Source of the DNA: Arthrobacter nitrophenolicus
GTDB lineage: Bacteria; Actinomycetota; Actinomycetes; Actinomycetales; Micrococcaceae
Direction: 5' to 3'
Length of the DNA stretch: 64,000 nt
Assembly (NCBI RefSeq): GCF_000332815.1
Contig: NZ_AOFD01000011.1
Span: 29,708-93,707 of the forward strand
Part shown: positions 26,017 to 35,245 of the stretch, one piece after another
Layout: every line of letters starts with the position of its first letter
Position numbering within the stretch: the stretch's first letter is position 1
Position numbers and translations under genes: made by a program
The notes under the pieces: model-generated
What the model was told of the DNA's origin: nothing
Database searches by the model: none
The model's input: the letters and a program-made list of their open reading frames with translations, nothing else

Positions 26017-28488
26017 CTAGTGGTACGTGAGCACCAGCTTGGGTGCATATGCGGTTTCCCTCGAGTTGAGGTCAAGGCCGTCACTGCTGTTGGCGTCCAT
26101 CCCTAGCGAAAGCTGTTGGCCGAGCTCGCTGGCTATAGCGCTGGCCGTCAGGGCAATGCTGTAGTTCGTGTTGGTTGTTGTGGGGCCGAGCGTGCCAATG
26201 CCGGAACCGAGAGTCGGACGGGCGCTATACGTGATCCCCGTTTCCGTCCAGCTGTCGTCAGCGATGAGCTTGACGTTCTGCGTACCCGTGGACCCACTGC
26301 CGGCGCTGCGCAGCTGAAGCGTGGCGCTCTCCAACGTCTTCCCGGCAAGCCCTGTCAGGTCAAACTTGAAGTACGCAACCTCCACGGGGCTGTTGTCGGA
26401 GCCCAGCATCGCGCCCGCGCCGAAGTTCGTTGTCGGCGCCCCGCTGGAAACGTAGGTGTCAGCCGTGGCCGTGAGGGTGGTGGTCTGGGATGTGCTGCCA
26501 CCCGCCGGAGCCGTGGTGAAGGTCCAGGTCTTGGCCGATGCCAGCGCGTTGCCGGCAAGGTCCTTCGCTCCAGTGGAGATCGTCGCGGTGTAAGTCGTGG
26601 CGGCTGCCAGATCGGCGGCCGGATTCAGGGTTGCAACGTTGCCCGTGCTATCCAAAACCACACTGGCCGACACCGCATTGGTGCCATTCTTCAACGTGAA
26701 TGAGGGCGTAACCGTCGATCCATTCATCGCTTCCGAGAACGTCGCGGTCACGTTCGTCGCCACTGCCACGCCGGTCGCACCATCGCCCGGAGTAGTAGCC
26801 GTGACGGTCGGAGGAGTCGCATCAGCAGTAAACGTCCAGGTCTTGGCTGATGCTAAAGCATTGCCGGCAAGATCCTTCGCTCCGGTGGAAATTGTCGCAG
26901 TGTAGATTGTCCCGGCCGTCAGGTTCCCGGCCGGATCGAGGGTGGCAACTTTGCTTGTGCCGTCCAAAGATACAGCGCCCGGCACCACGGTCGTGCCATT
27001 TTTCAATGTGAACGTGGAGGACGTCAACGTTGATGAATCCATCGCTTCCGAAAACGTTCCCGTGACGTTCGCCGTCGCTGCTACACCGGTCGCGCCGTCA
27101 GCCGGAGAAGTACTCGTCAGGGTCGGAGCCGTGGTATCACTGCCGCCGCTTCCGCCCGTAGGGTCGTAGTAGTGCCAGTACCGGCTGGTGGAACTCACAT
27201 CGGCGAGCAGCAATACCCCACTGTTGGCCGTGCCGCGTGCCGAACTGTTGAGGTTCTGCTTGGTCGAGGTTACGTTGTGAACGTACTGGTCCGCGTCCAC
27301 GATGCGGGGAATCTTCTGCGCGGTTCCAATGCTGCTGATATCGCTCAACGGCGTGGACTTCTCATATATCGCGCCACCGGAACTCGTGCAGACTCCGGCG
27401 TTTGTGGTTCCGCTTGGCTTTGGATAAGTGGCAAATGTCCGGATTCTCTCCGAGGCCTCGTCGATCAGAACGATCACCCGGTTCGGGCATTCCGCCACCG
27501 TCGCGATCGTGTGCTTGCTCCAGGCTGATGTTGCAGGATCCAGGGCCAGGAGTTGGATGAGCGGCTGGGACGACGATGTAAACGAGGTCTTAATGGCGGC
27601 GAAGACTTTATCGGACGAAGAGTCCAGCCATTTAAGGTTCATATGGTCGTCACCGCTGCGTACCCCGTCAACGGCCGCCACCGGATTGGACCAGGTCGTG
27701 TTAGCCGCCCCATCGGCGTGGACACTCCAGTACATACCGTCGGTAGCGTCACCAACCTGGCGGCTCCACATCACGCCGACCTTGTTTCCGCCGAAGGCAA
27801 TGACCGACGAGGTGTCGTCGATGGACACGTTGCTCAGTGACGCAGGATGAGGGAAAGGCGTGCCCCACGTCTTTCCATCCGTGCCAGTGACGTTCATGTA
27901 GATCCGGTTGCCCTGCTGCCAGGTGGCCCAGAGCCTGCCAGACGATTGCTCCTTGTCGATGGTCAGGGCCTCGACGCGGTAGTTGTTGATCTGTGAGGAG
28001 CCCAGGCGTGTGTACGTCTTCGTGCTCGGGTTGTAGCTGAAACGGTGAAGCGTGGTCGGGTAGTTCGGCTGGGCGGCCACGCCGTCGTTGACGAAGCGGT
28101 AGCTCGCCACATAGAGGGTGGTTCCGTCCCAGAGCACGTCGTGATGGGTGCTCGCACGCGTATCCGTAGTCACGTTTTTACTGGTCCATTGGCTGGTGGA
28201 GGCGTTGAACTGGAAGATCTCGAAGTCTTGGCTGGCGGTATCCCACAAGTTCCCCCACCAGATCCCGTCGTGGAACCACAAATTGCTTGTCGACCGCTTC
28301 GTCCCCGTCGGCGTTCCCGTCCCCGAATGGGAGGGGCCTTCCACTCCGACATCACCGGTCGCCGCCGATGCCGGAAGCGGCACCACCAGGGCAGCAAGGG
28401 CGAGCAGCAAGGCTGTCAGGAATCCGTGGAGCCGAAATGTCCTGCGGCCGCCATCGAGGCCGCTCATGGGAAAGGGCGTAGTGTACAT
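26017..28488 (-). CDS. Large secreted protein with Ig-like (Big_5) repeats and a DNRLRE-type C-terminal domain
   Basis: An 823-aa exported protein. A signal peptide (hydrophobic core ~21-38, cleavage after PLPASA) precedes a ~400-residue beta-rich domain with repeated W/D motifs suggesting a sialidase-like propeller. Two Big_5/SbsA Ig-like repeats (~452-556 and ~558-660) share the block STGAKDLAGNALASAKTWTF exactly. A DNRLRE/carbohydrate-binding-like domain (~668-823) closes it, with TADTYVSSGAPTTNFG and the ending YAPKLVLTYH. It probably acts outside the cell on a surface or polysaccharide. GGGGAG supports ATG 28488. Base composition looks less GC-rich than its neighbours, suggesting transfer. 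The N-terminal domain is unassigned. Confidence 0.8.
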   Translation of the reverse strand: MYTTPFPMSGLDGGRRTFRLHGFLTALLLALAALVVPLPASAATGDVGVEGPSHSGTGTPTGTKRSTSNLWFHDGIWWGNLWDTASQDFEIFQFNASTSQWTSKNVTTDTRASTHHDVLWDGTTLYVASYRFVNDGVAAQPNYPTTLHRFSYNPSTKTYTRLGSSQINNYRVEALTIDKEQSSGRLWATWQQGNRIYMNVTGTDGKTWGTPFPHPASLSNVSIDDTSSVIAFGGNKVGVMWSRQVGDATDGMYWSVHADGAANTTWSNPVAAVDGVRSGDDHMNLKWLDSSSDKVFAAIKTSFTSSSQPLIQLLALDPATSAWSKHTIATVAECPNRVIVLIDEASERIRTFATYPKPSGTTNAGVCTSSGGAIYEKSTPLSDISSIGTAQKIPRIVDADQYVHNVTSTKQNLNSSARGTANSGVLLLADVSSTSRYWHYYDPTGGSGGSDTTAPTLTSTSPADGATGVAATANVTGTFSEAMDSSTLTSSTFTLKNGTTVVPGAVSLDGTSKVATLDPAGNLTAGTIYTATISTGAKDLAGNALASAKTWTFTADATPPTVTATTPGDGATGVAVATNVTATFSEAMNGSTVTPSFTLKNGTNAVSASVVLDSTGNVATLNPAADLAAATTYTATISTGAKDLAGNALASAKTWTFTTAPAGGSTSQTTTLTATADTYVSSGAPTTNFGAGAMLGSDNSPVEVAYFKFDLTGLAGKTLESATLQLRSAGSGSTGTQNVKLIADDSWTETGITYSARPTLGSGIGTLGPTTTNTNYSIALTASAIASELGQQLSLGMDANSSDGLDLNSRETAYAPKLVLTYH

Positions 28489-28733
28489 CTCGATTGCTCC
28501 CCGGAATAGCACAATTATCCTCAAGTTCGTCCAGTGTCTGCCGCTGGAAAGTGGAAAGCAAGCCCTAATCGCGGCTACGTAACCCCCCTATTTTTTGGCG
28601 GCAGGAGCCCCTGGAACAGCCTCCCGGACCCATCCTTCACGCCGCCAGGATTCAAGGGGCGGACCGTCCTGGAACCGTGGCCTGGCAGCAAGGTGTGGCA
28701 TAGAGTGTGGCTACCATTTTCATTGGGGAAACG

Positions 28734-29378
28734 ATGAAGCCTCATAGCCTGCTGCCGGTCCTCGTCCTGGTGCTTGCTTCCTGCACGGCGCCCGTACCGG
28801 CGCGGGATGGTCCCTCCTTGGGACCTGCCAGCGGAACAGTAGCCGCGCCGTCATCCCAGGAAGCCCGGGCACCCCTTCCCTACCGGGCGACGACCGGAAC
28901 GGGTGCCGAGATCAGCTTCTTGCTCCCCACTTCTGCCGCTGACCCCGCGGTCGCGGCAATCGAGGCGTACCGGGTGAAGGCTGGAGCTGCCCCCGTGTCA
29001 TATCTTGTGGCGGAGGTGGACAACAGCAACGGGACTGTCCCCGTGAACCTCTACTCGGTCAGCGTCTTCGATGCAGGGGGACACCGGTTCACGTTCTCCA
29101 GCGTGGCGGATGCCATCCACAGCTGGGGACCAACGTACAGCTACGATTTCGGCTGGCGAATGGGCGATGGCAGTGCCGTTGACGAGGCTGCGGCCGGCAC
29201 ACTCAAGCGCGAGGCTACCGGGCTGCACAGCGCCAACGTGAACACCACCGTGGATGTGGCCGGGCAAACCCGGGTCGTCCTGGCGTCTTACGATGCCCAG
29301 CTGCCTGCCGGGTTCGTTCGAGTGATAGTGCAGCCGTTCGGCATGGACGTTGAAGTGGAGGCCGCACCGGCGTCCTGA
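28734..29378 (+). CDS. Putative lipoprotein, conserved hypothetical
   Basis: A 214-aa protein with a clear lipobox: a hydrophobic stretch then LASC at about residues 15-18, so Cys18 should be lipidated and the protein held on the outer face of the membrane. A Pro/Ala/Ser-rich spacer of ~45 residues precedes a beta-rich domain (VPVNLYSVSVFDAGGHRFTF; FVRVIVQPFG) that resembles DUF4352-like immunoglobulin folds. That fold call is tentative. GGGGAAAC precedes ATG 28734. It is single and lies between the large secreted protein (divergent) and tRNA-Tyr (convergent). Confidence 0.75.
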   Translation: MKPHSLLPVLVLVLASCTAPVPARDGPSLGPASGTVAAPSSQEARAPLPYRATTGTGAEISFLLPTSAADPAVAAIEAYRVKAGAAPVSYLVAEVDNSNGTVPVNLYSVSVFDAGGHRFTFSSVADAIHSWGPTYSYDFGWRMGDGSAVDEAAAGTLKREATGLHSANVNTTVDVAGQTRVVLASYDAQLPAGFVRVIVQPFGMDVEVEAAPAS

Positions 29379-29406
29379 CTCCCGGGGCCCGCCCGAGCAC
29401 AAAAAA

Positions 29407-29442
29407 GACCCGCCCGGATCTTGTACAAGATCCGGGCGGGTC
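29407..29442 (-). terminator. Terminator of tRNA-Tyr
   Basis: A perfect 36-base palindrome (arms 29407-29422 and 29427-29442 around GTAC) starts 6 bases after the tRNA end on the minus strand and is followed by six T residues (29401-29406). It is a textbook intrinsic terminator and can also stop the convergent lipoprotein transcript. Confidence 0.92.
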
Positions 29443-29447
29443 CGTTG

Positions 29448-29529
29448 TGGCAGATGAGGGATTCGAACCCCCGTAGGCGTTGCCAGCTGATTTACAGTCA
29501 GCCCCCTTTGGCCGCTCGGGTAATCTGCC
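29448..29529 (-). tRNA. tRNA-Tyr (GTA)
   Basis: An 82-nt class II tRNA on the minus strand. The acceptor is GGCAGAT/ATCTGCC with discriminator A. The D-loop is TACCCGAGCGGCCAAAG. The anticodon loop CTGTAAA (anticodon GTA) is closed by CTGA/TCAG. There is an extended variable arm, and the T-loop is GTTCGAATC. No CCA is encoded. Confidence 0.95.
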
Positions 29530-29697
29530 GAACTTCTCAAAAGAAGACCCGGGATGCAGTCTTCAGAACGTCCGTTTCCGGGCCGTTCCGCTTCCAGTAA
29601 CCGCGGGCAAGACAACTTTACAGAACTTCTGCCCAAGAATCGAATCGGGCCACGGCAAGGTCCTTGATCCCCGGTATCACGCGGAAATTCGAGGCAA

Positions 29698-29952
29698 TCA
29701 CGCCTCGCCCAGGATCCTCCCGGCAAGCTTGGCCTCGAACTTCAAGGCCTGCTCCTCGGTGATCTGGTTCAGCTGGACCGCGCGCTGCAGGTCCGCGTGG
29801 ACTCCTTCCAGCCGGGAGGACGCATCGGCCACCGGGCTGAAGATGACTGACGCTGCCACGGCGGCCGCTGCTACCGATGTTGCCGCCGTCGCCACCGCCC
29901 CGGCCGCGGCTGTAGTTGTTCTGGTGACGTAGGTGGCGGCCTTGCGGTGCAT
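29698..29952 (-). CDS. Small hypothetical Ala-rich protein
   Basis: An 84-aa protein, not recognised. It has a basic N-terminus (MHRKAATYVTR), an Ala/Thr/Val-rich hydrophobic stretch of about 35 residues that could be a signal peptide or TM helix, and an amphipathic C-terminus (LEGVHADLQRAVQLNQITEEQALKFEAKLAG). That C-terminus resembles the helical 'SHOCT' motif in its 'ITEEQ..KFEAKL' pattern. AAAGGGA before ATG 29952 supports the start. It is divergent from yajQ. Coding status is likely but based only on codon pattern and the start site. Confidence 0.55.
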   Translation of the reverse strand: MHRKAATYVTRTTTAAAGAVATAATSVAAAAVAASVIFSPVADASSRLEGVHADLQRAVQLNQITEEQALKFEAKLAGRILGEA

Positions 29953-30141
29953 TGGTGTTTCCCTTTCGAACTGCTGTCCAACAGGTACAACTTTTTCCGG
30001 CACTCCTTGGTTCCCTCCTGACGTCCGCTGAGAGGGAACTGTGAATCCTGCCGCCCGCCTGGCGGCGCATCCGTATTAGGCTTGAATGCAGTGATCCAAG
30101 CCCTGTTTGTGCGCAGGGCTCCCACCCCTAGAAGGAGAGTC

Positions 30142-30633
30142 ATGGCAGGCGAGTCAACGTTCGACGTCGTAAGCAAGGTGGACAAGCAGGAGGTCGCCAA
30201 CGCCCTCAACCAGTCCCAGAAGGAAATTGCCCAGCGCTACGACTTCAAAGGTGTTGGCGCCGAAATCGACTTCAGCGGCGAAAAGATCCTCATGAAGGCC
30301 AACTCGGAAGAACGCGTCAAGGCTGTCTTGGATGTTTTCCAGTCGAAGCTGATCAAGCGCGGCATCTCGCTGAAGTCCCTGGACAGCGGCGAGCCCTACG
30401 CCTCCGGCAAGGAATACCGCCTGGAAGCCTCCATCAAGGAAGGCATCGCCCAGGACCTGGCGAAGAAGATCAACAAGCTGATCCGCGACGAAGGCCCCAA
30501 GTCGGTCAAGTCCCAGATCCAGGGCGACGAACTCCGCGTCTCGTCCAAGTCCCGTGACGACCTGCAGGCCACCATGGCACTGCTGAAGGACTTCGACGAA
30601 GCCGACCTGCAGTTCGTGAACTTCCGCAGCTGA
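30142..30633 (+). CDS. yajQ: YajQ-family cyclic-dinucleotide/nucleotide-binding protein
   Basis: A 163-aa protein that is nearly all YajQ domain: FDVVSKVDKQEVANALNQS, ERYDFKG-type segment QRYDFKGVG, KILMKANSEERVKAVLDV, LIKRGISLKSLD, and the ending QFVNFR. The two-RRM-like fold binds nucleic acid or nucleotides; in Xanthomonas a homologue senses c-di-GMP. GAAGGAGA precedes ATG 30142, and an upstream in-frame ATG lacks a site. The length is typical. It ends at a GC-rich hairpin. The function in actinobacteria is not established. Confidence 0.92.
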   Translation: MAGESTFDVVSKVDKQEVANALNQSQKEIAQRYDFKGVGAEIDFSGEKILMKANSEERVKAVLDVFQSKLIKRGISLKSLDSGEPYASGKEYRLEASIKEGIAQDLAKKINKLIRDEGPKSVKSQIQGDELRVSSKSRDDLQATMALLKDFDEADLQFVNFRS

Positions 30634-30684
30634 CTGCCGTTCGCCGTCGTCCTTCGACGCGCAAAGGATCTGCCGCTACTGAAG

Positions 30685-30722
30685 GAGGCCGGCGCACCCG
30701 GAAGACGGGGTGCGCCGGCCTC
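30685..30722. terminator. Terminator between yajQ and htpX
   Basis: A perfect 15-bp GC-rich stem (GAGGCCGGCGCACCC, 30685-30699, with 30708-30722) with an 8-base loop, in the gap between convergent stops. The T-run after it is short. Confidence 0.75.
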
Positions 30723-30771
30723 TTCGCGTAGGGAAGGAATCACCGCGTCCCAGCCCGACGGCGGCGCCGGG

Positions 30772-31640
30772 CTACCGCAGCGGGCCGCCGGCCATCCGCT
30801 CCAGCCGGGCTATCCGGTCGCGCATGGGCGGGTGCGTCGCGAACATCTTGGTGATTGCGCCGCCCCGGAACGGGTTGGCAATCATTAGGTGGGATGCGTT
30901 GACCAGCCGCTGGTCCTGCGGCAGCGGTGCGATGCTGACCCCGCGCTCGATCTTGGCCAGGGCCGAGGCGAGCGCCAGCGGATCGCCGGTCAGCTGCGAG
31001 CCGTCCTCGTCGGCGTCGTACTCCCTGGTGCGCGAGATGGCCATCTGGATCAGCGACGCCGCGAACGGTGCCAGCAGTGCCATGGCGATCATGGCCAGCG
31101 GGTTGGCGTTGCGGCGGTCGCCGCCGCCGAAGAACAGCAGCATCTGGCCCACCGAGGTGATGACACCGGCGACGGCGGCCGCCACCGATGAGGTGAGGAT
31201 GTCCCGGTTGTAGACGTGCATAAGTTCGTGGCCCAGGACGCCGCGGAGCTCGCGGGCGTCCAGGAGCTGCAGGATCCCCTCTGTGCAGCAGACCGCCGCG
31301 TTCTGGGGGTTGCGGCCGGTGGCGAAGGCGTTCGGGTTCATGGTGGGTGAAATGTAGATACGTGGCATGGGCTGGTTGGCCCGCGCGGAGAGCTCCCGGA
31401 CGATCTGGTACAGCTGCGGGGCCTGCGCTTCGCTGACGGGGTATGCCTGCATGGATCGGATGGCAATCTTGTCGCTGTTCCAGTAGCCGTAGGCCGTGGT
31501 GCCGACGCCAACGAGCGCCATGATCCAGATGGGCGCCGAACTGCGCATGCTTGTACCGATCAGGCGCCCAGCCCGAGCAGCACGGCCCAGAGCACTCCGA
31601 ACAGCGCCGCAGTCTTGAGCCCGTTGTGGTGCCGATGCAC
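30772..31640 (-). CDS. htpX: HtpX-like membrane zinc protease, frameshifted near N-terminus
   Basis: An M48 metalloprotease for membrane-protein quality control, 289 aa when repaired. The visible ATG at 31548 lacks the first TM helix. Restoring one C near 31563 (GCCCTGATC reads GCCTGATC) joins an upstream stretch that starts at GTG 31640 ([16 protein letters not shown]...) behind GAAGGGGAG and supplies it. The zinc site HELMH (~143-147) and the third ligand Glu in SRTREYDAD are present, with TM helices between. The usual HtpX length is 285-290 aa, which supports the repair. Confidence 0.9.
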
Positions 31641-31733
31641 GTCCACTCCCCTTCGATTTTTTGGCTGTTACAGCTTAAGAACTGGACGGCCGTCCCTATA
31701 GTTCCAGTCTTCTTCTCCGAGGTTAGCCAACCC

Positions 31734-31756
31734 TTATTGTGAGATATTCATAATAA
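31734..31756 (+). promoter_or_regulatory. Fur/PerR-type operator overlapping the fur-katA promoter
   Basis: TTATTGTGA-gatat-TCATAATAA is a 9-5-9 inverted repeat with one mismatch, very close to the FurA/PerR box form. It ends 16 bases before the regulator's ATG and contains a CATAAT that could be the -10 element. This suggests autorepression of the Fur-katA operon, relieved by peroxide. Confidence 0.8.
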
Positions 31757-31772
31757 GTGCTTCAATGGAGCC

Positions 31773-32258
31773 ATGACGGAACACCACGACGGCCACGAGG
31801 ACTGGGCTGGAGCCCTGCGCGCCCACGGCCGCCGGGTGACCAAGCAGCGGCTTGCCGTCCTGGCCGCCGTCGAACGCCACCCCCACTCCCCTGCCGAAAG
31901 CATCCTTGCCGCTGCCCGGGCGGAGCTCCCCGAGCTGACCGCGCAGTCGGTATACGTGGTGCTCGGGGACCTCACGGACCTGCACATGCTCCGGCGTTTC
32001 GAACCCCCGCACTCCCCCGCACTGTATGAAACCCGTGTGGGCGACAACCACCACCACGCCATCTGCATCAGCTGCGGCCGCGTGGAGGACGTGGATTGCG
32101 CCGTCGGACATGCGCCGTGCCTCACGCCCCACTGGGATGAGAACGCCAAGCCGATGACCATCCAGATCGCAGACGTCATGTACCAGGGCATCTGCCAGGA
32201 CTGCCAGCAGTCCCAACAACTTCCTTCCAATCGTCCCTCGCAAGTAACAGAGAAATAG
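31773..32258 (+). CDS. Fur-family regulator (FurA/PerR-like peroxide sensor)
   Basis: A 161-aa repressor. The N-terminal winged helix has [17 protein letters not shown] and [14 protein letters not shown]. The metal/redox region follows: [17 protein letters not shown] with the CxxC..H pattern, and GICQDCQQ near the C-terminus (second CxxC for structural zinc). In actinobacteria FurA-type proteins sit directly upstream of katG/katA and repress it until peroxide oxidises them. Here the catalase starts 7 bases later, and a Fur-type box covers the promoter. PerR-like function is inferred from this context rather than from a specific residue. Confidence 0.92.
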   Translation: MTEHHDGHEDWAGALRAHGRRVTKQRLAVLAAVERHPHSPAESILAAARAELPELTAQSVYVVLGDLTDLHMLRRFEPPHSPALYETRVGDNHHHAICISCGRVEDVDCAVGHAPCLTPHWDENAKPMTIQIADVMYQGICQDCQQSQQLPSNRPSQVTEK

Positions 32259-32265
32259 GAGAATA

Positions 32266-33746
32266 ATGACTGTCGTTTCGACAACCCAGTCTGGTGCCCC
32301 CGTCACATCCGACGCGCACTCCAAGTCAGTTGGTGCCGATGGTGCCATCATCCTGACTGACCACTACCTGGTGGAAAAGCTCGCCCAGTTCAACCGCGAG
32401 CGGGTTCCGGAGCGTGTGGTGCACGCCAAGGGCGGCGGTGCATTCGGCACGTTCAAGACCACCGAGGATGTCTCGAAGTACACCAAGGCCGCGTTCCTGC
32501 AGCCGGGCGTCGAGACCGAGATGCTGATCCGCTTCTCCTCCGTTGCCGGCGAGAACGGCTCCCCGGACACCTGGCGCGACCCCCGCGGTTTCGCCGTGAA
32601 GTTCTACACCTCCGAGGGCAACTACGACCTCGTGGGCAACAACACCCCGGTGTTCTTCATCCGCGACGGCATCAAGTTCCCGGACTTCATCCACTCCCAG
32701 AAGCGCCTGCCCGGCACCCACCTGCGCGACGCCGACATGCAGTGGGACTTCTGGACCCTGTCCCCCGAGTCCGCCCACCAGGTCACCTGCTGATGGGTGA
32801 CCGCGGCCTGCCCGCCTCATGGCGCGAGATGCAGGGCTACGGCTCGCACACCTACCAGTGGATCAACGCTGAAGGCGAGCGGTTCTGGGTCAAGTACCAC
32901 TTCCACTCCAACCAGGGCGTGAAGAACATGACGTCCGAGCAGGCCGAAGCACTGGCCGGCTCCGACGCCGACTTCTACATCCGCGACCTGCACGAGAACA
33001 TCGAAGCCGGCAACCTGCCGTCCTGGGACCTCCACGTCCAGGTCATGCCCTACGAGGACGCCAAGACCTACCGCTTCAACCCGTTCGACCTGACCAAGGT
33101 CTGGCCGCACGCCGACTACCCGCTGATCAAGGTGGGCACCATGGAGCTGAACCGGAACCCGGAGAACTACTTCGCGCAGATCGAGCAGGCCACCTTCGCG
33201 CCGTCGAACTTCGTGCCCGGCATCGCCGCTTCCCCGGACAAGATGCTGCAGGCCCGCATCTTCTCCTACGCGGACGCACACCGCTACCGCGTGGGCACCA
33301 ACCACGCCCAGATCCCGGTGAACCAGCCCAAGAGCCAGGTCAACAACTACAGCCAGGACGGCGCCGGTCGCTACCTGTTCAACGCCCCGTCCGTTCCGGT
33401 CTACGCCCCGAACACGTTCGGTGGCCCGGCCGCCGTTGAGCCGCAGAACCCGGCAGGCGGCTGGGAGAACGACGGCGAACTGACCCTCGCCGCGCACTCC
33501 CTGCACTCCGAGGACAGCGACTTCGTCCAGGCCGGCACCCTGTACCGCGAGGTCTACGACGAAGCCGCAAAGGCCCGCTTCCTCGAGACCATCACCGGTG
33601 CCGTGGGCGGCGTCAAGCGCTCCGACATCAAGGAACGCGCCATCCAGTACTGGACCAACGTTGACGCCGAACTCGGCGCCAAGCTGCGCGCCAACCTCGG
33701 CGCAGCACCCCTCTCCGACGCTGAGGCAGCCAACAAGATCGGCTGA
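32266..33746 (+). CDS. katA: Monofunctional haem catalase (KatA/KatE clade), frameshifted
   Basis: A catalase that breaks H2O2 to water and oxygen, about 493 aa when repaired. Motifs are the catalytic His region [21 protein letters not shown] and [21 protein letters not shown], and the proximal haem Tyr in [14 protein letters not shown]. One G is missing near 32789 (TGGCTG reads TGCTG), creating a TGA at 32791-32793 right after HQVT; restored, it reads HQVTWLMGDRG as in other small-subunit catalases. AGGAGA precedes the ATG. It is co-transcribed with the Fur gene and ends at a strong terminator. Confidence 0.95.
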
Positions 33747-33770
33747 TCCACCGCTCGCTGAGCATTGAAA

Positions 33771-33808
33771 CCACCCCGTCGCGGATGTCCGCGGCGGGGT
33801 GGTTTTTT
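33771..33808 (+). terminator. Terminator after catalase
   Basis: A 14-bp stem (33771-33784 with 33789-33802; one G-T pair) with loop ATGT, followed by six T residues. It is 24 bases after the catalase stop. Confidence 0.93.
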
Positions 33809-33871
33809 GCGCTGTCCACATAGCCGAAGGGGTCTCTGGCCGCCGGCCTGGGCGCTCCCTAGGATCGCTCT

Positions 33872-34507
33872 ATGACAACTTTCCAGGGCATACCTGCCGC
33901 CGCTTTCGGCTTCTATGCCGAACTGCAGGAGAACAACAACCGGGAGTGGTGGCTGGAGCACAAGGACAGCTACCACTCGCTGGTCCGGGACCCGCTCGCC
34001 TCGCTCCTGGCTGAGCTCGAGCCCCGCTTCGGGCCGGGCCGCCTGTTCCGTCCCAACCGGGACATCCGGTTTTCATTGGACAAGTCCCCTTACAAAACAG
34101 CCCAGGGCGCATTCGCCTCCGTGCAGGAAGGCGTGGGCTATTACCTCCAGGTCAGCGCGGAGGGCCTGCTGGTGGGCGGCGGCTACCACTCCCACTCTCC
34201 CGCCCAGCTGGTGAGGTACCGGAACGCGGTTGGCGCCTCGGGCACCGGAGAGTCGCTGCGGCATATCGTGGACGGCGTGGCGGCTGCGGGCTTTGCGGTG
34301 GAAGGGGAGAAACTCAAGACGGTGCCCCGGGGCTATGACCGCGACCATCCGCGGGCCGAACTCCTCAAGCACAAGTCACTGGCGGCGAGCGTGGACCTCG
34401 GCCGGCCCGCCTGGCTGGGTACCCCTGCCGCCGTCGGCGAAATCTCCGGGCTGTGGGACCAGCTGCGCCCCTTGGTTGACTGGGTGGGCCGCCACGCCGC
34501 GCCCTAG
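33872..34507 (+). CDS. DUF2461 family protein
   Basis: A 211-aa protein of DUF2461 (TIGR02453-like), with FQGIPAAAFGFYAELQENNNREWWLEHK at the start and RPNRDIRFSLDKSPYKT, YYLQVSAEGLLVGGG, and KTVPRGYDRDHPRAELLKHKSL later, all hallmark segments. The function is unknown; the family is widespread in bacteria and fungi. The length is typical. It has its own promoter region after the catalase terminator and is convergent with the TetR gene. Confidence 0.88.
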   Translation: MTTFQGIPAAAFGFYAELQENNNREWWLEHKDSYHSLVRDPLASLLAELEPRFGPGRLFRPNRDIRFSLDKSPYKTAQGAFASVQEGVGYYLQVSAEGLLVGGGYHSHSPAQLVRYRNAVGASGTGESLRHIVDGVAAAGFAVEGEKLKTVPRGYDRDHPRAELLKHKSLAASVDLGRPAWLGTPAAVGEISGLWDQLRPLVDWVGRHAAP

Positions 34508-34555
34508 CAGCCGGTCGCGTTCCGGCTTTTGCCGGACGGGCCCGGGCAGGCCCGG

Positions 34556-35158
34556 TCAGGCTTCCTGAACTGCGGCCAGGCGTGTTTCGAGGTTGTTGAA
34601 GAAGACCGAGAGCATCAGTTCGAACGCCTTGGTGGCCGCCTCAGGCTCATTCATGACCACAAAGTCGAACTGCAGCCCGTAAAAAGTTGACGTGAAGAGC
34701 CGGGCGTCGGTGTCAGCATATTCCTCCGGGATGCCCTGCACCACCAGCCAGTCACGCGTCTTGTGATGGAGCATCCGGAAGTGTTCCTGCGAGGTGCCGC
34801 GGGGTTCTGCCGCCACGATGTCCTGGGCAGTGGCCTCGAATTCGAGCCGGGTCAAGTGGCGGTTCCGCTGGGCCATGGTCCACTGCCAGGACTCGAGCAG
34901 GAATTCGCGCCAGGCTGCGCGGTCGATGTCGCGGACATCGGTGTTCCGCATCCGGTCCAGGCGGGACTCGATGGACACCACGATGTCATTGATCAGCTGC
35001 TCCCGGTTTCCAAAGTGGTAGACCAGCACGTAGGCACTCATGCCCAGCCCTTCCGCGAGGCTTCGGAAGGTCAGCTCCGCCAGGGTCTTGTCCATCAGGT
35101 AGTCGAGGATGGCGCCCAGCAGCTCGGCTTTTCGTTCGGTTCGTGTCGGGCGTGCCAT
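34556..35158 (-). CDS. TetR-family transcriptional regulator
   Basis: A 200-aa regulator. The N-terminal HTH is TERKAELLGAILDYLMDKTLAELTFRSLAEGLGMSAYVLVYHFGNREQLI, the TetR pattern with a YHFG..EQL recognition helix end. The C-terminal ligand/dimer domain is all-helical. It is monocistronic: the APC permease on the same strand ends upstream of its promoter and has its own terminator. The target is unknown, with the permease a candidate by proximity only. Confidence 0.9.
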   Translation of the reverse strand: MARPTRTERKAELLGAILDYLMDKTLAELTFRSLAEGLGMSAYVLVYHFGNREQLINDIVVSIESRLDRMRNTDVRDIDRAAWREFLLESWQWTMAQRNRHLTRLEFEATAQDIVAAEPRGTSQEHFRMLHHKTRDWLVVQGIPEEYADTDARLFTSTFYGLQFDFVVMNEPEAATKAFELMLSVFFNNLETRLAAVQEA

Positions 35159-35203
35159 AAATCCATCCTACGAGCCGGCGCCGCTCCGGCGGCCGGCATG
35201 GAA

Positions 35204-35234
35204 ATGCCCGCCCGGGGCAGGCCCGGGCGGGCAT
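35204..35234 (-). terminator. Terminator after the APC permease
   Basis: A perfect 13-bp GC-rich stem (ATGCCCGCCCGGG, 35204-35216, with 35222-35234) with a 5-base loop, 11 bases after the permease stop on the minus strand. Confidence 0.8.
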
Positions 35235-35245
35235 CAGCAGGTCTG

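Noticed and set aside
32266..33746. Catalase, cbs and other split genes as genuine pseudogenes
   Set aside because: Each break is one or two bases with intact coding on both sides, and nearly all are losses from G or C runs, so error is the simpler explanation.
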